Source: Polynucleobacter sp.
GTDB lineage: Bacteria; Pseudomonadota; Gammaproteobacteria; Burkholderiales; Burkholderiaceae
DNA: 64,000 bases
Direction of reading: 5' to 3'
NCBI RefSeq assembly: GCF_030693775.1
Contig: NZ_JAUXZY010000004.1
Coordinates: 682,001 to 746,000 of the forward strand
The notes under the pieces are model-generated. The model was not told the origin of the DNA, searched no databases, and saw only the letters and a list, made by a program, of their open reading frames with translations. Position numbers and translations under genes: made by a program. Below are positions 42,752-52,983 of this stretch, in pieces (within the stretch, counting starts at the first letter, position 1; each line of letters starts with the position of its first letter).

Positions 42752-43972
42752 TTGCCTAAGTTAGCCTGCGTTGCCGGTGAGCCTTCGGGTGATTTATTGG
42801 CGGCACCGGTATTGCATGCCCTCAATCAGATACCCGAGATGGCCAGTCTTTCTGCCTATGGTGTCGGTGGACCCTTAATGCAGGCGGAAGGATTTGATTC
42901 GCGCTGGCCAATGGAGACGCTGAGTGTGCGCGGCTACGTTGAGGCATTAACCCAGCTCCCCGCCATTTTGCGTCTGCGCAAAGACCTGCTCAATACCTTA
43001 ATTCAGCTAGACCGCCCCGATGTGTTTCTGGGGATTGATGCACCGGATTTTAATTTGGGCGTGGAGCTAAAGCTCCGTGCTGCTGGTATCCCGACGGTGC
43101 ACTTTGTTTCGCCATCGATTTGGGCTTGGCGTGGCGGCCGGATTAAAAAAATTAAGCAAGCAGTGGATCGGATGCTGTGCATCTTTCCGTTTGAGACCGA
43201 GATCTATGCGCGTGCCGGGATTGCCGCAAGTTATGTTGGCCATCCATTGGCAAGTACTATTCCGATCGAGGTTGATCCCAAAAGCGCGCGTGATCGCTTG
43301 AGTTCGTTTCCTGAGCTTAAAAGCGCTGGCATAGAGCGTGCTGATTTAGATGGGCTTGTGATTGCTGTTTTGCCGGGCAGCCGCGGTTCTGAAATTGAAT
43401 TCATTGCTCCGGTTTTTTTTGAGGCGATGGGTTTAATTGCCAACCGCCTTCAAGGGCAGTCTCTGCAATTTGTCATTCCCGTTGCAACGCCCCGGTTACG
43501 TCCTGCCTTGGAAAATCTGGCGGCACAAATGCGTGCGCAGCACCCGGATATCCAGATTCATCTGATTGATGGGAATGCCGATACGATCTTGGAGGCTGCG
43601 GATGTAGTACTGATTGCCAGCGGTACGGCAACCTTGCAGGCAGCGCTTTGGAAAAAACCGATGGTGATCTCGTATAAGGTGCCCTGGCTCACTGCGCAAA
43701 TCATGAAGCGTCAGGGTTACTTGCCTTATGTTGGTTTGCCTAATATCTTGGCTGGCGAGTTTGTCGTTCCTGAATTACTGCAAGACGATGCAACGCCGGA
43801 AAAGCTGACTCAGGCCGTTTTACACTGGCTGGGTAAGCCACTAGAGTTAGCGCGCTTAAAAGAGCGCTTTGCTGTTCTGCATGAGACTTTGCGTAAACCA
43901 ACAGGTTTGCTGGTAGCCCAAGCGATCACCCAAACCATCACGGAGTCGCGCCAAGGGCGTCAGATAAGCTGA
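42752..43972 (+). CDS. lpxB: Lipid-A-disaccharide synthase
   Basis: LpxB joins UDP-diacylglucosamine and lipid X. I choose TTG 42752, seven bases after the lpxA stop, because AGGA lies 5 nt upstream and the protein then opens [14 protein letters not shown], close to the family start. An ATG at 42704 inside lpxA is the longer alternative, adding 16 Arg-rich residues. The 406 residues are a GT-B fold with GEPSGDLL (9-16), [16 protein letters not shown], and a C-terminal [16 protein letters not shown] sugar-nucleotide site (here [11 protein letters not shown]). The stop overlaps rnhB by one base. Confidence 0.94.
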   Translation: MPKLACVAGEPSGDLLAAPVLHALNQIPEMASLSAYGVGGPLMQAEGFDSRWPMETLSVRGYVEALTQLPAILRLRKDLLNTLIQLDRPDVFLGIDAPDFNLGVELKLRAAGIPTVHFVSPSIWAWRGGRIKKIKQAVDRMLCIFPFETEIYARAGIAASYVGHPLASTIPIEVDPKSARDRLSSFPELKSAGIERADLDGLVIAVLPGSRGSEIEFIAPVFFEAMGLIANRLQGQSLQFVIPVATPRLRPALENLAAQMRAQHPDIQIHLIDGNADTILEAADVVLIASGTATLQAALWKKPMVISYKVPWLTAQIMKRQGYLPYVGLPNILAGEFVVPELLQDDATPEKLTQAVLHWLGKPLELARLKERFAVLHETLRKPTGLLVAQAITQTITESRQGRQIS

Positions 43973-44568
43973 TGAGCGAGGTCGTCTGGATTTGCGGCGT
44001 AGATGAGGCTGGGCGAGGCCCCTTGGTTGGCGCAGTCGTTGCGGGTGCAGTGGTACTGGATCCACTCAATCCGATTTTGGGGCTTAAAGACTCGAAGCGC
44101 TTAACCCCTACGCGGCGTGAAGCCTTATATGCAGAAATCCTTCTTAAAGCTAAGGCCTGGGGCGTGGGTGAGGCTAGCCCACTCGAAATTGATCAGATCA
44201 ATATTTTGCAGGCCACCATGCTGGCAATGCAAAGGGCAGTGGATGATTTGTGCATACGCCTTGGTTGCTGGCCTGATAAGGCCCTCATCGATGGCAATCG
44301 ATGTCCAAACTTACCCATCCCAGCAGAAGCGATTATTAAGGGTGACAGTAAGGAGCCGGCCATCTCTGCGGCATCAATCGTGGCTAAAGTCACGCGTGAC
44401 CGTCAAATGAAAGCCTTGCACGCGCGCTATCCCGACCATGGGTTTTTGCAGCACATGGGTTACCCCACACCGCTTCACCTAGCGGCGCTGCGTCAATGGG
44501 GTGCATGCCCCGAACACCGCCGTAGCTTTTCTCCGGTGCGTGCAGTGTTGGATCAAGCTACTGTATGA
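43972..44568 (+). CDS. rnhB: Ribonuclease HII
   Basis: RNase HII cuts RNA in RNA/DNA hybrids, including single ribonucleotides left in DNA. The 198 residues have the catalytic DEAGRG (Asp11, Glu12), LKDSKRLT, the third acidic residue in LIDGNR, and [14 protein letters not shown] with the last Asp. lpxB-rnhB is a common pair. Its stop overlaps the following ATG (ATGA). Confidence 0.97.
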   Translation: MSEVVWICGVDEAGRGPLVGAVVAGAVVLDPLNPILGLKDSKRLTPTRREALYAEILLKAKAWGVGEASPLEIDQINILQATMLAMQRAVDDLCIRLGCWPDKALIDGNRCPNLPIPAEAIIKGDSKEPAISAASIVAKVTRDRQMKALHARYPDHGFLQHMGYPTPLHLAALRQWGACPEHRRSFSPVRAVLDQATV

Positions 44569-45410
44569 GCGACTTTATTTCCTCTCGCGATAATCCCTTA
44601 TTTAAAGAATTAAGGGCGCTGCAGGCAACAGGCTCGAAGGGGCAAAAAGCGCGCCTCAGCTCAGGGCGGGTTTTATTAGAGGGTATTCACATCGTGCAGG
44701 CTTGGGTGTCTGATCCTGCCCTGGGCGTTTTAATCACCTCGGATATTGGCATGGCCAATCCCGAAATTGATGCCCTGGTTCGTCAGCATTGCGCTACCTG
44801 TCCGGATACGCGCGTCATTCATCTGGATATTGGTTTATGGAGCGAGCTCAGCGAGCTCGCCAATGCGCCTCAGATTGCAGGCCTGCTTTCGTTGCCGGAT
44901 TCCCTCGCACAAATTAAGTCCTCAAATCAGGATGTAATCACCGGAGATGTGCTGGTGCTGGATCGTATTCAGGACGCAGGCAATGTCGGAGCCATGCTGA
45001 GAACTGCCGCCGCCGCTGGTTTTGTTGATGTCGTTGCGATGAGTGGCTGTGCCCACCTCTGGTCAAGTAAAGTATTGCGTGCTGGTATGGGCGCACATCG
45101 CACCTTACGCTTGCATGAGGGCTGGTCGACGGAGCAGGCGATTGAGTGTATTACCGTACCATTCTATTTAGCCAGTGCGCATGGTGAAACTTCTTTATAC
45201 GCACTGGATCAGCAATTAAGTCAGCCGGTTGCTTGGGTTTTTGGTAGCGAGGGACAGGGCATAAGCCATGCCTTTTTAATGCATGGAAAGGCCGTATCGA
45301 TCCCAATGCATTCGGAAGTAGAATCGCTGAATGTAGCTACTGCAGCAGCGGTGTGTTTGTTTGAAACCGTCCGCGTTCGCAGCAGTAGCAAAGCAATCAA
45401 GAAGAGCTGA
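44565..45410 (+). CDS. SpoU-family (TrmH/RlmB-like) RNA 2'-O-methyltransferase
   Basis: This is a 281-residue SPOUT methyltransferase. The N-terminal part (about 5-100) is a substrate-binding module. The C-terminal knot has the three SpoU motifs: [20 protein letters not shown] (motif 1, about 131-150), [11 protein letters not shown] (motif 2), and [22 protein letters not shown] (motif 3). It would methylate a ribose 2'-OH in rRNA or tRNA; the target cannot be told from sequence. It ends the long plus-strand block and converges on ppsR. Confidence 0.9.
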   Translation: MSDFISSRDNPLFKELRALQATGSKGQKARLSSGRVLLEGIHIVQAWVSDPALGVLITSDIGMANPEIDALVRQHCATCPDTRVIHLDIGLWSELSELANAPQIAGLLSLPDSLAQIKSSNQDVITGDVLVLDRIQDAGNVGAMLRTAAAAGFVDVVAMSGCAHLWSSKVLRAGMGAHRTLRLHEGWSTEQAIECITVPFYLASAHGETSLYALDQQLSQPVAWVFGSEGQGISHAFLMHGKAVSIPMHSEVESLNVATAAAVCLFETVRVRSSSKAIKKS

Positions 45411-45425
45411 AAAGAACAGCCGAAG

Positions 45426-46253
45426 CTAACCCAAGATGGTTTTATCGGAGCGGATAGTTTGCAGCACGGTTGTAGCGATTTCTTCGATGGATTTGCTGGT
45501 GGTTAAAATCCACGGTATCGACTGACGGCGCATCATCGATGTTGCTTCGTTAATTTCATAGCGGCAATTTTCTAATTTGGCGTAATTGCTGCCGGGTCGG
45601 CGCTCATTGCGAATTTCGGAGAGTCGCTCGGGATCGATCATTAGTCCAAAAATCTTCGATCGGTGGGCAATTAAATCCTTGGGCAATTGACCGCGCTCGA
45701 AATCTTCAGGAATTAGGGGGTAGTTGGCCGCCTTCAGTCCGTACTGCATGGCAAGGTAGAGGCTAGTCGGCGTTTTACCAACGCGCGATACTCCAACCAA
45801 AATGACATCGGCATCGGCTAAGTTCTGATTGGACTGCCCATCATCGTGTGCCAGGGAGTAGTTAATCGCTTCAATACGGTTCTTATAGGCCGCTGTATCG
45901 GCATTGTGGTGCAAGCGATTCATCGCATGGGTCGACTTGAGGCCTAGGGCCTGCTCCAAGGGGGCAACGAAAGTCTGGAACATATCCAAAACCAAGCCTT
46001 GGGCTTTAGAGACAATGCCATTGAGCTCGGTATTGACGAGGGTGGTGAAGACAATCGGCTGGACTTGATCGCGCTGAAATGCCTCATTAATAGCCTCTAC
46101 CGCGCTCTGTGCTTTTTCTACGCTATCCGTAAAAGGGATGCGGATTAGCTTAAAAGTAAGCTCAAATTGGGCCAAAATCGACTGGCTGAAGTTCTCGGCG
46201 GTGATTCCAGTGCCGTCAGACACAATAAACACAATGCGGGTGATGTTAGACAT
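45426..46253 (-). CDS. ppsR: PEP synthetase regulatory kinase/pyrophosphorylase
   Basis: PpsR (DUF299) inactivates PEP synthase by ADP-dependent phosphorylation and reactivates it by Pi-dependent dephosphorylation. The 275 residues contain the start motif [15 protein letters not shown] (about 9-23) and the P-loop-like [16 protein letters not shown] (about 155-170) with the ATYPL-type [11 protein letters not shown]. It is divergent from ppsA across 105 bp, which is the usual pairing of this regulator with its target. Confidence 0.95.
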   Translation of the reverse strand: MSNITRIVFIVSDGTGITAENFSQSILAQFELTFKLIRIPFTDSVEKAQSAVEAINEAFQRDQVQPIVFTTLVNTELNGIVSKAQGLVLDMFQTFVAPLEQALGLKSTHAMNRLHHNADTAAYKNRIEAINYSLAHDDGQSNQNLADADVILVGVSRVGKTPTSLYLAMQYGLKAANYPLIPEDFERGQLPKDLIAHRSKIFGLMIDPERLSEIRNERRPGSNYAKLENCRYEINEATSMMRRQSIPWILTTSKSIEEIATTVLQTIRSDKTILG

Positions 46254-46358
46254 GGTTTTTTGAGGGGAAATAGAGGGGCTAGCACTACAATAGTCTTATA
46301 TAAGTATGCCGTATTTATTCGGCTGCAGCACCGGTTTCCTTATCTTTAGAGAGTATTT

Positions 46359-48749
46359 ATGTCCAACCCAAAACACCAAGACGCTTACGTTTTACCTTTT
46401 GAAGAACTCCGCATGACCGACGTTGAATCGGTTGGCGGTAAAAATGCCTCCCTCGGCGAGATGATTTCCCAGCTTGCCTCTGCTGGGGTTCGTGTTCCTA
46501 CCGGTTTTGCGACGACCTCGCTGGCATTTCGGGACTTTTTAGCCCATAACGCCCTTACCGAGCGCATCCAGCAGCGTTTAGTCAATTTAAATATTGACGA
46601 TGTCCGCGCCTTAGCAGAAGCTGGGGCAGAGATTCGTGGCTGGATTGAAACGGCCCCACTGCAGCCTCGCTTAGAGCAGGAAATCCGTGCTGCATTTGCC
46701 ACGTTGGATGATTCGGGCAAAGGTTCATTTGCCGTACGTTCCTCTGCAACCGCAGAAGATTTGCCAGACGCTTCATTTGCTGGTCAACAAGAGACCTTCC
46801 TGAACGTAGAGGGTATTGACGATGTGCTCAAGACCATTCGTGAAGTCTTTGCTTCGCTCTACAACGATCGGGCGATTTCTTACCGGGTGCACAAAGGTTT
46901 TGCGCATGCAGAAGTTGCACTGTCTGCGGGTATTCAGCGCATGGTACGTTCCGATTTGGGTGCAGCGGGTGTCATGTTTACCCTGGATACCGAATCGGGT
47001 TTTGAGGACGTTGTTTTCATCACGTCCAGTTACGGACTGGGTGAGACAGTAGTGCAGGGCGCTGTCAATCCTGACGAGTTTTATGTCTTTAAGACCACCT
47101 TGGCTCAAGGTAAAAAAGCCATCATTCGCCGATCATTGGGGTCCAAGTTAATCCAGATGCAATTTGCCCCTGCAGGTTCTGCAGAGCGGGTAGTCACGGT
47201 GGATGTAGCCCCAGAAATGCGCAATCGCTTTTCTTTGGAAGATGCAGACATTACCGAGTTAGCCAAGTTTGCTGTGATTATCGAAAAACACTACGGCCGT
47301 CCAATGGACATCGAGTGGGGTAAAGATGGCAAAGATGGTCGCATCTATATTCTCCAAGCCCGCCCTGAAACTGTTAAGAGTCAGGCGGCAGGGCAGGTGG
47401 AGATGCGCTACAAACTCAAAGGTAACTCCACTGTCTTGGTAAAGGGTCGCGCGATTGGTCAGAAGATTGGCGCTGGTCCTGTGCGTATCATTCGCGATCC
47501 AAGCGAGATGGATCGGGTGCAGCCAGGTGATGTATTGGTAGCAGACATGACCGACCCGAATTGGGAGCCGGTGATGAAGCGGGCCTCGGCCATTGTGACT
47601 AACCGTGGTGGCCGTACTTGCCACGCCGCCATCATTGCGCGCGAACTTGGTGTTCCTGCAGTGGTTGGTTGTGGTGATGCAACCGACAAACTGCAAGACG
47701 GCATGATGGTTACGGTGTCGTGCTCTGAAGGCGATGAAGGCAATATTTACGACGGCTTGATTGAGACCGAAGTCACTGAAGTATCGCGTGGTGACTTACC
47801 TGAAATCCCCGTCAAGATCACGATGAACATCGGCAATCCGCAATTGGCATTTGATTTTTGCCAACTGCCAAACAAAGGCGTTGGCTTGGCACGCCTGGAG
47901 TTCATTATTAACAACTACATTGGACTCCATCCCCGCGCAGTATTGGAGTATCCAAACATCGATCCGGACTTAAAGCGCGCGGTCGAGAGCGTGGCTCGGG
48001 GTTATGCGAGTCCCCGCGCGTTTTATGAAGATAAATTGGTCGAAGGCGTTGCAACCATTGGCGCAGCGTTTTATCCCAAGCCGGTGATTGTGCGTTTATC
48101 GGACTTCAAGTCAAACGAGTACAAAAAGTTGATCGGAGGTTCACGCTACGAGCCCGATGAAGAGAACCCCATGCTGGGCTTCCGCGGGGCTTCGCGCTAT
48201 GTCTCTGCTGATTTTGGTGAAGCCTTTGCGCTAGAGTGTTCCGCTATGAAGCGGGTGCGCGAAGATATGGGCTTGACCAACGTCGAAATCATGGTGCCCT
48301 TTGTGCGCACGATTAAGCAAGCAGAGCGCGTGATCGACATGATGGCCAAGTTTGGACTCAAGCGCGGCGAGAATGGCTTGCGCCTCATCATGATGTGCGA
48401 GATTCCGTCGAATGCCATTCTGGCGGATCAATTCTTGGAGTACTTTGATGGCTTCTCGATTGGCTCCAACGACATGACCCAACTCACCTTGGGCCTGGAT
48501 CGGGACTCCGGCATGGAGCTGCTTGCAATCGACTTTGATGAGCGAGATCCGGCCGTGCAGTTCATGATTGAGCGCTCGATCGATGCCTGCTTAAAGCAAA
48601 ACAAGTACGTCGGTATTTGCGGTCAAGGCCCATCGGATCACCCCGACTTTGCACGTTGGCTCGTGAAGAAGGGCATTACCTCGATTTCCCTCAATCCGGA
48701 TAGCGTTGTTGGTACCTGGGAAATGCTGGCCAAGTCGGATTTAAGCTAA
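46359..48749 (+). CDS. ppsA: Phosphoenolpyruvate synthase
   Basis: PpsA converts pyruvate and ATP to PEP, AMP and Pi for growth on three-carbon acids. The 796 residues have an N-terminal ATP-grasp domain (about 20-355), the phosphohistidine domain with His422 in [15 protein letters not shown], and a C-terminal TIM barrel with [14 protein letters not shown] and the acidic Cys loop [13 protein letters not shown] terminator lies just downstream. Control by the neighbour ppsR is expected. Confidence 0.97.
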   Translation: MSNPKHQDAYVLPFEELRMTDVESVGGKNASLGEMISQLASAGVRVPTGFATTSLAFRDFLAHNALTERIQQRLVNLNIDDVRALAEAGAEIRGWIETAPLQPRLEQEIRAAFATLDDSGKGSFAVRSSATAEDLPDASFAGQQETFLNVEGIDDVLKTIREVFASLYNDRAISYRVHKGFAHAEVALSAGIQRMVRSDLGAAGVMFTLDTESGFEDVVFITSSYGLGETVVQGAVNPDEFYVFKTTLAQGKKAIIRRSLGSKLIQMQFAPAGSAERVVTVDVAPEMRNRFSLEDADITELAKFAVIIEKHYGRPMDIEWGKDGKDGRIYILQARPETVKSQAAGQVEMRYKLKGNSTVLVKGRAIGQKIGAGPVRIIRDPSEMDRVQPGDVLVADMTDPNWEPVMKRASAIVTNRGGRTCHAAIIARELGVPAVVGCGDATDKLQDGMMVTVSCSEGDEGNIYDGLIETEVTEVSRGDLPEIPVKITMNIGNPQLAFDFCQLPNKGVGLARLEFIINNYIGLHPRAVLEYPNIDPDLKRAVESVARGYASPRAFYEDKLVEGVATIGAAFYPKPVIVRLSDFKSNEYKKLIGGSRYEPDEENPMLGFRGASRYVSADFGEAFALECSAMKRVREDMGLTNVEIMVPFVRTIKQAERVIDMMAKFGLKRGENGLRLIMMCEIPSNAILADQFLEYFDGFSIGSNDMTQLTLGLDRDSGMELLAIDFDERDPAVQFMIERSIDACLKQNKYVGICGQGPSDHPDFARWLVKKGITSISLNPDSVVGTWEMLAKSDLS

Positions 48750-48787
48750 TTGATGGGATGACTAGGCCCAAAGCCTAGGAGTAGTAG

Positions 48788-48835
48788 AGAGTGGATGGAA
48801 TTTGAGGAGACTCAAAACCGCCACTCTTTTATTTT
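48788..48835 (+). terminator. Rho-independent terminator of ppsA
   Basis: AGAGTGG (48788-48794) pairs with CCACTCT (48821-48827), enclosing a second hairpin TTTGAG-GAGA-CTCAAA (48801-48816). TTTATTTTG follows on the plus strand. The T-rich tail overlaps the end of the minus-strand Anbu gene, so the two genes share their 3' ends. Confidence 0.7.
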
Positions 48836-49656
48836 GCTTTTTTATTGGAGTTTGGCTTGGATTTGCCGCGATGAATTGGCACTGGGCCTAATCGCTTTGC
48901 CGTAGCAATAATCGACTTACCGCGGCGCGCACCATTCCAGTTGGGCTCGGGAATGTCCATAAATACATTCTTTAATTTTTCGCCCCACACTTGATGAATC
49001 ATTGCAAAGTAGGGGTTAGCCTCGTCGATCGTAACTACCTTATCCGATCGAAATTGATTGCGTTCGTAGACGAGGAGATCTAGAGGTAGTCCAACCGAGA
49101 TATTGCTATTTAGGGTCGAGTCCATCGATATCAAGGCGCACTTTGTTGCTAGGTTCAGCGGCGTTTTAAAGTTGACGACGCGATCCAGAATGGGTTTTCC
49201 GTACTTGGACTCACCAATCTGAAAGTAGCAGGTTTCTGGGGTAGCTTCGATGAAGTTACCAGCAGAGTAGATATTAAAGAGCCTGGGTTTTTCACCTTGT
49301 ACTTGACCGCCAAAAATAAGATTGCAATTAAAGTCTATGCCGGCTTTTTGCAGTGCTTTAAAGTCACGGTCATATACCTGCTTGATGGCATCCCCTACAA
49401 CAACCGCAGCTTCATGGGTATTTTCTGCATTCCATAGGTTGTTGCCATTGAGTAGAGTGCCTTGTAGCAAAATCTCCTTGACCGCCTGTGTAATTGCCAG
49501 ATTGCCTGCACTCATTAGTGCAAAAAAACGATCCCCTTCCTTTTGAAATAAAGTCATTTTTCGAAAGGTGCCAACTTGGTCTACGCCAGCATTGGTGCGG
49601 GTATCGGCTAAAAATACTAAGCCCTCGTCTAAGCAAAGGCCGACGCAATAAGTCAT
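48829..49656 (-). CDS. anbu: Anbu, proteasome-type Ntn-hydrolase
   Basis: This 275-residue protein has the proteasome beta-subunit fold and the features of Anbu, the ancestral-beta-subunit homologue. It starts MTYCVGLCLDEGLVFLADTRTNAG: Thr2 would become the N-terminal nucleophile once Met is removed, with Asp18-type and Lys partners (DTRTN, FRKM) in place. The final basic tail (GKSKPNSNKKAK) is unlike housekeeping proteasomes. Anbu proteins form helical or ring assemblies of unclear substrate. It is the last gene of a four-gene run with a transglutaminase-like protein, an alpha-E protein and a circularly permuted ATP-grasp protein, the usual company of Anbu. Confidence 0.9.
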   Translation of the reverse strand: MTYCVGLCLDEGLVFLADTRTNAGVDQVGTFRKMTLFQKEGDRFFALMSAGNLAITQAVKEILLQGTLLNGNNLWNAENTHEAAVVVGDAIKQVYDRDFKALQKAGIDFNCNLIFGGQVQGEKPRLFNIYSAGNFIEATPETCYFQIGESKYGKPILDRVVNFKTPLNLATKCALISMDSTLNSNISVGLPLDLLVYERNQFRSDKVVTIDEANPYFAMIHQVWGEKLKNVFMDIPEPNWNGARRGKSIIATAKRLGPVPIHRGKSKPNSNKKAK

Positions 49657-49692
49657 ACGGATTATTCCTTGGAAATCATGAAAAAAGTACTG

Positions 49693-50490
49693 CTAGGATA
49701 ATTGATGTATGGAAATACTGGCGCTGAGCGATTCAGTGCCGCCCCCAGAGCGAACCCCTTTAATCGGGGCTGCAGAGTAATAGTCGCGACCCACCGCGAG
49801 GCGCACATGGCGCGAGTCGATTAGGCAGGCATGGGTAATATCGACGCTAATCCATTTGCCTTTATTGATGTCGAGGCAAAAATCAATCCACGCATGGCTC
49901 GCTAGATTCGGAGACTCTTCAGCAAAAAAGTAGCCGCTGACATAGCGTGCAGGGATATTCGCAGCGCGGCAAAGACCAAGCATGATGTGGCTGTGATCTT
50001 GACATACCCCAGCTCCCATTGCGAATGATTGCGCAGCAGTAGTGGCAAAGTGGGTTTTACCGGGGGAGTAAGGTATAGCATCTTGTACAGCCGTTGCTAA
50101 TTGAAGTATGGCGTCGATCTGATTTAATTTGGGCATCACCCCAGAAAAGTAGTCCAGCATGGCATCCGATGGTTCGGTCAATGGGGTCTGCTGCAAAAGG
50201 TAGAAGGGTGATACAGCATGACTGGAGTCGCCAAGCTCAAATGCATCTACCGTATCAACCTCTCCCTCTGCCTCGATCACCATCGAGGTGTAGGGCGCTT
50301 CCTGAACAAAGACATGGCAGCGGTTTTCAAATGGATCTGAGCTCTGAGTTGACTTCATGGGGGTATGCAGTTTCCATTTGCTGGTTTTTTGCCCTGCCAC
50401 ATCAGGCGGGGTCAGGCGTAGCTCTTGAATGGAGTAATGCACTGGTGATTCATAGCGGTATTCAGTGCGGTGGTGAATTTTTAAGTGCAT
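49693..50490 (-). CDS. Transglutaminase-like cysteine peptidase family protein
   Basis: This 265-residue protein has the bacterial transglutaminase N-terminal region (about 1-85: LKIHHRTEYRYESPVHYSIQELRLTP) and a transglutaminase-like core. The triad is visible: Cys in GAGVCQDHSHIML (about 167), His in SHAWIDFCLD and Asp in VDITHAC. Such proteins act as peptidases or amide-forming enzymes. It lies 36 nt upstream of Anbu and 20 nt downstream of the alpha-E gene. The reaction is not known for this locus; hydrolysis of an amide made by the ATP-grasp partner is one proposal from comparative genomics. Confidence 0.9.
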   Translation of the reverse strand: MHLKIHHRTEYRYESPVHYSIQELRLTPPDVAGQKTSKWKLHTPMKSTQSSDPFENRCHVFVQEAPYTSMVIEAEGEVDTVDAFELGDSSHAVSPFYLLQQTPLTEPSDAMLDYFSGVMPKLNQIDAILQLATAVQDAIPYSPGKTHFATTAAQSFAMGAGVCQDHSHIMLGLCRAANIPARYVSGYFFAEESPNLASHAWIDFCLDINKGKWISVDITHACLIDSRHVRLAVGRDYYSAAPIKGVRSGGGTESLSASISIHQLS

Positions 50491-50510
50491 ATATTCAGTC
50501 AGGGCTGAGT

Positions 50511-51488
50511 TTAGGCAACTGCCAAAGGGATCAGATATGTTTTGCTAAACGCATCGCCAATGTGGTTAATGCGCTCCAAAAATACCTTGATGTATTGTTC
50601 AAGGCCGATTTCAAAGACCTCGTCGATGTCGGCATAATCCAGGCTAGCCTGCAGTTTGCCCAGCAGTCGCTCGATGTCTTTTGCCTGGTGATTTTTGACT
50701 TGCGCCATTAATGGTATTAATTCATTAATGCAGCATATGAGTGAGCGCGGCATTTGCCGGTTAAAAATCAGCAGCTGGGCTACTTGTTTCGGCGTAACTT
50801 GATCAGAGTAAATTTGACGGTAGATTTCAAAAGCAGAAACCGAACGAAGCAATGCAGCCCAGTGGTAATAATCAAAAAAGTCACCATCAGCGCTACCCTC
50901 GGATCGTACCGTGCCACGCATTCCATCTAATGCATCACCGTCCTCGTACTTGGTTTCTAAAATGCGGGCGGTATTGTCGGCCCGCTCAAGCAGGGTGCCA
51001 ATGTTCATAAAGTAAAAAGACTCATTCTTGAGCATGGTGCCGTACATGACTCCACGAAAAAGATGGCAGCGGTACTTAACCCACTCCAAAAGTCGACTGG
51101 GATCATCTTCCCCGCGCCGCTCGAGCCACTGTTGTAACTCGAGCCAGGTCGTATTTTGTGTCTCCCATACTTCAGATGTAATGCGGCCGCGGATGACTCT
51201 GGCATTTTCGCGTGCGGCAAATAGGCAGGAGACAATACTCGATGGATTGCCGCTATCGTAAATCATAAAATCCAGCACGTTGGTGCGGTTCACCGCCTCA
51301 TACCGTTGATGAAACGCGCCCTCTAACTTAGAGATGGTGAGCAGCTTTAACCAACTCTGCGCTAAAAATGATTCGGGTTGTGGCAATAAAGACGTTTGGT
51401 GATTGACATCCAGCATGCGCGCGGTATTTTCTGCTCGTTCGGTATAGCGGGCCATCCAATAAAGGCAGTCTGCGGTTCTACTCAGCAT
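50511..51488 (-). CDS. Alpha-E domain protein
   Basis: This 325-residue, mostly alpha-helical protein of the DUF403 family begins MLSRTADCLYWMARYTERAENTARML, the typical start, and is rich in conserved Glu, Arg and Trp residues (IGTLLERADNTARIL, DYYHWAALLRSVSAFEIYRQ). The family nearly always occurs with the circularly permuted ATP-grasp protein and is thought to work with it. Its start is 2 nt from the stop of that gene. No catalytic residues are established, so no reaction is claimed. Confidence 0.93.
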   Translation of the reverse strand: MLSRTADCLYWMARYTERAENTARMLDVNHQTSLLPQPESFLAQSWLKLLTISKLEGAFHQRYEAVNRTNVLDFMIYDSGNPSSIVSCLFAARENARVIRGRITSEVWETQNTTWLELQQWLERRGEDDPSRLLEWVKYRCHLFRGVMYGTMLKNESFYFMNIGTLLERADNTARILETKYEDGDALDGMRGTVRSEGSADGDFFDYYHWAALLRSVSAFEIYRQIYSDQVTPKQVAQLLIFNRQMPRSLICCINELIPLMAQVKNHQAKDIERLLGKLQASLDYADIDEVFEIGLEQYIKVFLERINHIGDAFSKTYLIPLAVA

Positions 51489-51490
51489 GG

Positions 51491-52903
51491 CTATCCCTCA
51501 AGTACCCAGGTATCTTTAGTGCCGCCCCCTTGGGACGAGTTCACTACCAAGGAGCCCTCTTTGAGGGCAACTCGGGTGAGGCCGCCAGGAACCATCTTGA
51601 TTGCTTTCCCAGAAAGCACAAAGGGTCGTAAATCAATGTGCCGCGGTGCTATTCCAGCATCAACAAAGGTCGGGCAGGTTGACAGTGCTAAGGTGGGTTG
51701 TGCAATGTACTTGCTGGGATTGACAATTAGATGCCTGCGGAATTGTTCAATCTCTTCCTTGCTTGAAGCAGGGCCAACTAACATGCCGTAGCCTCCAGCG
51801 CCATGCGTTTCTTTGACGACGAGTTCGGGCAAATGTGCCAGGGTATAGGTGAGGTCCTCGGTTTTTCGGCATTGATAGGTCGGGACATTATTGAGAATTG
51901 GTTTTTCTCCTAAGTAGAACTCAATCATTTGAGGAACGTAGGGGTAGATGGATTTGTCATCGGCAATACCCGTACCGATGGCATTGGCCAGGCTAACATT
52001 ACCTGCACGATATGCTGAAAGAAAGCCAGCGACACCTAAAGTGGAGTCGGAGCGCAAGGTGAGGGGGTCTAAAAAATCATCGTCTACGCGGCGGTAAATC
52101 ACATCAACGCGTTCAGGCCCCTGAGTCGTGCGCATGAATACCTGTTCGTTTTTGACAAACAGATCTTTGCCTTCGACGAGCTCCACCCCCATTTGCTGGG
52201 CAAGGTAGGTATGTTCAAAATAGGCCGAGTTATACATGCCGGGGGTTAGCACTACTACAGTTGGTTTTTTAACTTCATCGGGTTTTACTGCCTTGAGGCA
52301 CTCGAGTAAGAGATCGGGATAGTGCTCTACAGGGGCTACCCGATAACGTTGAAACAAATCAGGAAATAACCGCATCATCATTTTGCGGTCTTCCACCATA
52401 TATGAAACCCCCGATGGAACACGCAGGTTATCTTCTAGTACGTAAAACTCACCTTCGCCGGCACGCACAATATCGATGCCTGCAATTTGGGCATAGGTGT
52501 TTTTTGGAATATCGATGTGCCGCATTTCGGGGCGGTATTGGGCGTTATTGAATATCTGCTCTGCAGGAATAATCCCAGCACGAATGATGTCTTCATCGTG
52601 GTAAACGTCGTATATGAAGCGATTGAGCGCGTTTACCCGCTGACGTAGGCCTGCTTCCAGCATAGACCACTCTGCAGCGGTAAAAATGCGCGGAATTTGA
52701 TCAAATGGAATCGTTCGTTCTGAGCCGGCATCATCACCATAGACTGCAAAGGTGATGCCGACCCGCCGAAAGATTAAGTCGGCCTCGGCACGTTTGAGTG
52801 CCATTAGGGCTTCACTTTGTTGGCCAAGCCACTGGTGAAAGTCGGCATAGTGAGATCGCGCCGAACCATTCAAGTCGAACATTTCATCAAAAGGCAATTT
52901 CAT
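51491..52903 (-). CDS. Circularly permuted ATP-grasp protein (type 2)
   Basis: This 470-residue protein belongs to the circularly permuted ATP-grasp group (DUF404/DUF407). Recognisable parts are the N-terminal FDEMFDLNGSARSHYADFHQWL, the IPFDQIPRIF segment, FYVLEDNLRVPSGVSYMVEDRK (ATP-grasp core with the metal-binding Glu/Asn) and VVKETHGAGGYGMLVGP, a glycine-rich loop. Related enzymes are predicted to form amide bonds using ATP. As first gene of the Anbu operon its upstream 80 bases, downstream of smpB, carry repeated TGCACCA/TGGTGCA elements. Confidence 0.93.
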   Translation of the reverse strand: MKLPFDEMFDLNGSARSHYADFHQWLGQQSEALMALKRAEADLIFRRVGITFAVYGDDAGSERTIPFDQIPRIFTAAEWSMLEAGLRQRVNALNRFIYDVYHDEDIIRAGIIPAEQIFNNAQYRPEMRHIDIPKNTYAQIAGIDIVRAGEGEFYVLEDNLRVPSGVSYMVEDRKMMMRLFPDLFQRYRVAPVEHYPDLLLECLKAVKPDEVKKPTVVVLTPGMYNSAYFEHTYLAQQMGVELVEGKDLFVKNEQVFMRTTQGPERVDVIYRRVDDDFLDPLTLRSDSTLGVAGFLSAYRAGNVSLANAIGTGIADDKSIYPYVPQMIEFYLGEKPILNNVPTYQCRKTEDLTYTLAHLPELVVKETHGAGGYGMLVGPASSKEEIEQFRRHLIVNPSKYIAQPTLALSTCPTFVDAGIAPRHIDLRPFVLSGKAIKMVPGGLTRVALKEGSLVVNSSQGGGTKDTWVLEG

Positions 52904-52918
52904 GCCTCAACGCTACCT

Positions 52919-52974
52919 TGCACCAGTAGGGTGAGCTTCTTGTAAGTGAAGCAGTCTGGTGCAATTGTGCACCA
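52919..52974. promoter_or_regulatory. TGCACCA/TGGTGCA dyads upstream of the Anbu operon
   Basis: Three copies of one 7-base element occur between smpB and the operon: TGCACCA at 52919-52925, TGGTGCA at 52957-52963 and TGCACCA at 52968-52974. The last two form a perfect inverted repeat with a 4-base spacer; the first two are inverted over 31 bases. The element equals the half-site of the NtrC consensus, though the spacing of the close pair is reversed relative to it. A T run that would make it a terminator is absent. The role as an operator is inference. Confidence 0.45.
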
Positions 52975-52983
52975 ATTTAGTGC

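Noticed and set aside
48762-48778. Hairpin CTAGGC-CCAAA-GCCTAG just after ppsA as terminator
   Set aside because: No T run follows it; the larger hairpin at 48788-48835 with a T-rich tail is the better terminator.
52957-52971. Sigma-54 promoter in front of the ATP-grasp gene
   Set aside because: GG and GC elements on the minus strand are one base too close together for a -24/-12 pair.
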